A stretch of 25,681 nt of DNA, taken from the IMG/VR virus record IMGVR_UViG_3300013006_000118, positions 1-25,681 of that record. The stretch is one strand, 5' to 3'. Made by a program: the position numbers and the translations under genes. The notes below the pieces were generated by a model that worked only from the letters and a program-made list of their open reading frames with translations, searched no databases and had not been told where the DNA came from. Source of the DNA: a virus. Each line of letters begins with the position of its first letter. Within the stretch, counting starts at the first letter, position 1. Shown in pieces: positions 23,272 through 25,681 of the stretch.

Positions 23272-23652
23272 TCATATCTGGGCGAGCTTGGCGAGGATGG
23301 CCTTCGACGCCTCAAGGGTGTCTGCGCCGGCGGCGACGGCATGATCCGCCGCGAGAGCGGCGATCGAGGGGGCATTCGGCGGGGGCGCAAGTTCGACGCG
23401 ATCGTCGGCGTCAGATTCGCCGGTGAGCTTGGCGCCCCACGCTGAGGCCAGCATTGCCACCGCGATGTGGACCGGTGGACCGCACGCCTTCCAGTGACGA
23501 CGGAGATGTTCGACATCGTTGAGATGCCAATGCTCTTCGATCGCCCGCTTGGATCCTCCCTCGATGCCGGCAGCGATCAGCTCGAAGAGGAGGGTTAGGA
23601 GGCTGCGCTCGAGTCCACCGGCAGTTCCTCCACCGCTACCGGTGCGGGCTCT
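23272..23652 (-). CDS. tail assembly chaperone T part, expressed by -1 frameshift
   Basis: This frame has no ATG, GTG or TTG before GTG 23460, yet it is open and protein-like well upstream of it. It contains LERSLLTLLFELIAAGIEGG and HWHLNDVEHLRRHW. It is in the -1 frame relative to the upstream gene G (23595-24038) and ends just before the tape-measure gene. This is the G/G-T arrangement of lambda-like tail assembly chaperones, so the likely product is a G-T fusion of about 255 residues. Boundaries assume slippage at the GGGGGAA run. Confidence 0.7.
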   Translation of the reverse strand, partial: RARTGSGGGTAGGLERSLLTLLFELIAAGIEGGSKRAIEEHWHLNDVEHLRRHWKACGPPVHIAVAMLASAWGAKLTGESDADDRVELAPPPNAPSIAALAADHAVAAGADTLEASKAILAKLAQI

Positions 23653-24038
23653 TCCCCCGAAATGAGGCCTCCCGCTCCGAGCACGGCCGTCATGGCGGTG
23701 AGCAACTGTGCGTATGCGCCTGCGGTGGGATCGACCTCATCCAGCAGCTGATCCATCGTGACCGAGGGATCGATTTTGACGATCCCCACGTGCAGGACGC
23801 CCAAGGCATCCTTCATCGTCAGCATCATCTCGGCCTTGGTCATCTTCTGCACGATGAGGCTCGAGATACGCGCGACATCTTCGGGCGTCTCGGTGCCGAC
23901 GATCTGCAGGCCGGTCCTGTGCATGATCTCAGCCATGCGCTCCTGCTGGGCGTCGACGAAGGGGGCGGCGCTGATCATCGCGCCGAGCTTGTAGGGCGCG
24001 ATCTCCCAATCGCGCCCGAGGAGGGTGATCGTGACCAT
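23595..24038 (-). CDS. tail assembly chaperone G
   Basis: This is a 147-aa protein between the tail tube and tape-measure genes, the standard place for gpG. The product is helical with an acidic Pro-rich C-terminus (GEEPAPVAVEELPVD). The ATG at 24038 is immediately after the tail tube stop. Its final 20 codons overlap a second frame, which continues as the T part. Tail assembly chaperones coat the tape measure during tube assembly and are absent from virions. Confidence 0.8.
   Translation of the reverse strand: MVTITLLGRDWEIAPYKLGAMISAAPFVDAQQERMAEIMHRTGLQIVGTETPEDVARISSLIVQKMTKAEMMLTMKDALGVLHVGIVKIDPSVTMDQLLDEVDPTAGAYAQLLTAMTAVLGAGGLISGEEPAPVAVEELPVDSSAAS
23652..23658 (-). promoter_or_regulatory. 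candidate -1 frameshift slippery site (GGGGGAA)
   Basis: On the minus strand the gene G codons read TCG GGG GAA GAG. The P-site codon GGG can re-pair perfectly after a -1 slip, but the A-site GAA to GGA does not pair well, so this is only the best candidate in the overlap. The lambda G-T site is GGGAAAG, which is similar. A slip here gives 129 residues of G fused to 126 of T. Confidence 0.45.
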
Positions 24039-24040
24039 GA

Positions 24041-24796
24041 TCAGTTCGCCGTCGACCAGGTGCCGACGCGGCCCAGGCCATCAGCGAACGCCGAGCCGTC
24101 GAGCTCGGGGATCATGAAATCGTCCTGCTTCGAGGCCAGGCTCAGCTTGCCGGACAGGCAGTTGAACAGCGACAGCGACAGGCCCTTGCCGCCGAAGCCA
24201 TGGGAGAGGTCGAGGCGGAAGGTCGGCGCTGCGCCCATCTGGAGGTTCATGATGGTGGACTTCTGAGCCACCGTGGACGTCGCGGTGTACTGGAAGCTGA
24301 TGAAGACCGTCTTCCCGGTGTCGGCCGCCGCGAATAGGTAGGCGCCGGCGGTGACGCTGTACTGCCCGGTGGTTGGGGTGCCGCTGACGCAGGTGTAGAG
24401 GTTGCCGTTCGAATCGGTGACGCCGAGGTCCTTCGTCCAGGTGCCCGAGCCCGGTACGGTCGGCGTGACGGTGAAGGGCGTCGCGGGGATCGCCGAACCG
24501 ATCACGTCGAACTGGTCGAGGATCGCGCCGGCCGCGACGGTCTGGCCGAAGAACAGAGAGTTGAGCAGCGCGCCGTTGATCTGGCCCATCTTGGCCTTCC
24601 AGTCGATCTTGCCCTTGCCGCGCGCCAGGGCGACCGGGAACTGGTTCTGGCCATAGAGCTGCTTCGTATCGAAGCTGATGTCGACGCTGATGTCCTGCAG
24701 CGTGCCGACGAGGACGGGGGTCGGGACCGCGATCGCGGCGCCGTTGGCGTCAGTCGTGGGGGTGCCCCAGACGACGCCAGAACCGAAAACGTGCAT
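24041..24796 (-). CDS. major tail tube protein
   Basis: This is a 251-aa protein. ATG 24796 is preceded by TGGAGAAAG; the frame is open further upstream but that part looks like out-of-frame sequence (Ser/Arg/Pro-rich) and overlaps the tail terminator gene. The sequence is beta-rich with VGTLQDISVDISFDT, KIDWKAKMGQING and a central insertion (about 125-180) rich in Thr/Gly/Ser that could be a surface domain. C-terminal FRLDLSHGFGGKG fits the conserved tail tube fold. Confidence 0.82.
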   Translation of the reverse strand: MHVFGSGVVWGTPTTDANGAAIAVPTPVLVGTLQDISVDISFDTKQLYGQNQFPVALARGKGKIDWKAKMGQINGALLNSLFFGQTVAAGAILDQFDVIGSAIPATPFTVTPTVPGSGTWTKDLGVTDSNGNLYTCVSGTPTTGQYSVTAGAYLFAAADTGKTVFISFQYTATSTVAQKSTIMNLQMGAAPTFRLDLSHGFGGKGLSLSLFNCLSGKLSLASKQDDFMIPELDGSAFADGLGRVGTWSTAN

Positions 24797-24833
24797 GGTT
24801 CTTTCTCCAGATAAGCCGGCGATGCCGGGGGTG

Positions 24834-25271
24834 TTAAGCGGTGAGGATTCGGACGGGGATGAGGGCGACTTCGCGGTCGCCCAGAGTGCCCTCGGAGGTT
24901 TCGATGCTGCCCTCGATGCGGGCCCACTCGACGAGGCCGCCGAGCGTCTGCGGCTGGCTGCGGGCATTCGCCTCGAGCTTGCCGCTGATCACGTCGAGGA
25001 TCGGGTTGATCACCTCGCCGGGCGAGCGATCGCCCTCGCGGATGACGTAGACGTAGAGAGTGGCCTCGAGCAGCCACTTGGTCGGGAGGCCATTGACCGC
25101 CGTCGTCGCGACGGTCTCGCGGCCCTGCGCCATGAAGAGCGCGGGGTGCTCCTCGGGCGGCACGTCGTTCCAGTGGCGCAGGGTGCGGGCGGTCTCTTTC
25201 GGGTTCTTGAAGGTCGCCTGATCCCAGACGAGCTCGAAGAGGGCGCCGTAGATGTTCTCGCGCACGATCAT
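24834..25271 (-). CDS. tail terminator-like protein
   Basis: This is a 145-aa protein directly downstream of the HK97 gp10-like gene and overlapping it by 4 nt. ENIYGALFELV begins it, followed by LRHWNDVPPEEHPALFM and a conserved KWLLEATLYVYV segment, as in tail completion/terminator proteins of siphoviruses. It would cap the tail tube to join it to the head. No membrane segment or signal peptide is present. Family assignment rests on position and pattern. Confidence 0.72.
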   Translation of the reverse strand: MIVRENIYGALFELVWDQATFKNPKETARTLRHWNDVPPEEHPALFMAQGRETVATTAVNGLPTKWLLEATLYVYVIREGDRSPGEVINPILDVISGKLEANARSQPQTLGGLVEWARIEGSIETSEGTLGDREVALIPVRILTA

Positions 25272-25681
25272 TCGACGGCCCTCCCGAGCGCAGCGTTGAT
25301 TTCCTGCAGCGGCACGCCAGCGGCCTCCAGCTCGCGCAGGGCAGCGCGGAGGAAGGAGCGCTCCGGAAGCTTCATGCGCATCTGGTGCGCGCTCACTGTG
25401 ATCGACTTCGGCGAGATAGGCCGGCCGAACGCCTGCTTGATCTGGCGCAGGTGCGCGCGGACATCGACGGTGCCCTTGAAGCCATATTCGTGGGGCGGCG
25501 CATATTTGACCGGCGTGGACACCACGCCAGCCACGATGTTGGTCGAGACCTCGACCACCTGGCCGATGGATCGCCGCAGGCGACCGGTGCGAACGTTCAG
25601 CACCTGGCCGCTCAGCTTGTCCTTCATCACATTGCGCTGAAGGCGGATTGCGATGCGGGTGATGCCGATGACCAGCTCGTC
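25268..25681 (-). CDS. HK97 gp10-like head-tail completion protein (5' end cut)
   Basis: The reading frame remains open to the window edge, so the start lies beyond 25681. Residues include DKLSGQVLNVRTGRLRRSI and YAPPHEYGF, the signature of HK97 gp10-type minor head-tail joining proteins. An internal ATG 25630 is possible, but the residues before it (VIGITRIAIRLQRNV) look like the normal N-terminal helix of the family. It overlaps the next gene (ATGA). Upstream head genes are expected beyond the window. Confidence 0.8.
   Translation of the reverse strand, partial: DELVIGITRIAIRLQRNVMKDKLSGQVLNVRTGRLRRSIGQVVEVSTNIVAGVVSTPVKYAPPHEYGFKGTVDVRAHLRQIKQAFGRPISPKSITVSAHQMRMKLPERSFLRAALRELEAAGVPLQEINAALGRAVE

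Noticed and set aside
24797-24967. N-terminal extension of the tail tube gene
   Set aside because: The extra 57 residues are Ser/Arg/Pro-rich, overlap the tail terminator gene, and ATG 24796 has an excellent ribosome site.

Overview
The window is high in G+C and looks like an alphaproteobacterium, most likely a sphingomonad. The reasons are strong G/C bias at third codon positions, rcGTA-like tail genes (DUF2460, DUF2163 and NlpC/P60 in that order), and the style of the accessory genes. It appears to be the right-hand part of a tailed-phage genome (siphovirus-type tail), probably a prophage or phage-derived element beside a proline tRNA gene. No integrase, terminase, portal, capsid, repressor or ParA gene is visible, so the element continues beyond the window, at least on the right, where a gene is cut off.

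Left part, + strand (6-7149): a tRNA-Pro(TGG) with encoded CCA is followed by a short tandem repeat, a small orphan ORF, and then a complete PRTRC cassette in one tightly coupled operon. The cassette order is ParB-family protein, E, C, F, B, A, ThiF. Four of its members have the chemistry of a ubiquitin-like conjugation pathway. C is a small beta-grasp-like protein ending in Gly. B is an E2-like protein with a candidate Cys. A is a JAB/JAMM protease with an intact H-S-H-x7-S-x2-D motif. ThiF is an E1-like enzyme with a G-x-G-G-x-G loop and a candidate catalytic Cys. The operon continues through a small protein, an MT-A70 adenine methyltransferase (DFPW variant) and three very small ORFs.

Right part, - strand (25681-7146, read right to left): tail completion (HK97 gp10-like, cut), tail terminator-like, tail tube, tail assembly chaperone G with a -1 frameshift extension (T), tape measure, DUF2460 distal tail, DUF2163 hub, NlpC/P60 peptidase, a 1200-residue tail tip/central fibre protein, DUF4376, an S74 self-cleaving fibre, and two small proteins. 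Then comes a lysis cassette (holin-like, SAR-type lysozyme, nucleotidyltransferase-like, Rz-like and Rz1-like spanins), a beta-rich protein and an SGNH/GDSL hydrolase. A strong intrinsic terminator at 7467-7501 closes this operon. Beyond it lies one small Cys-rich (zinc-ribbon-like) gene that meets the + strand operon tail to tail.

A two-gene + strand insert (19451-20069) lies against the direction of the tail operon, between the tape measure and DUF2460 genes, and looks like a moron. The main point of interest is a complete PRTRC ubiquitin-like cassette in the same genome segment as a tail and lysis module. PRTRC is otherwise known chiefly from plasmids and integrative elements, and its function is not established.
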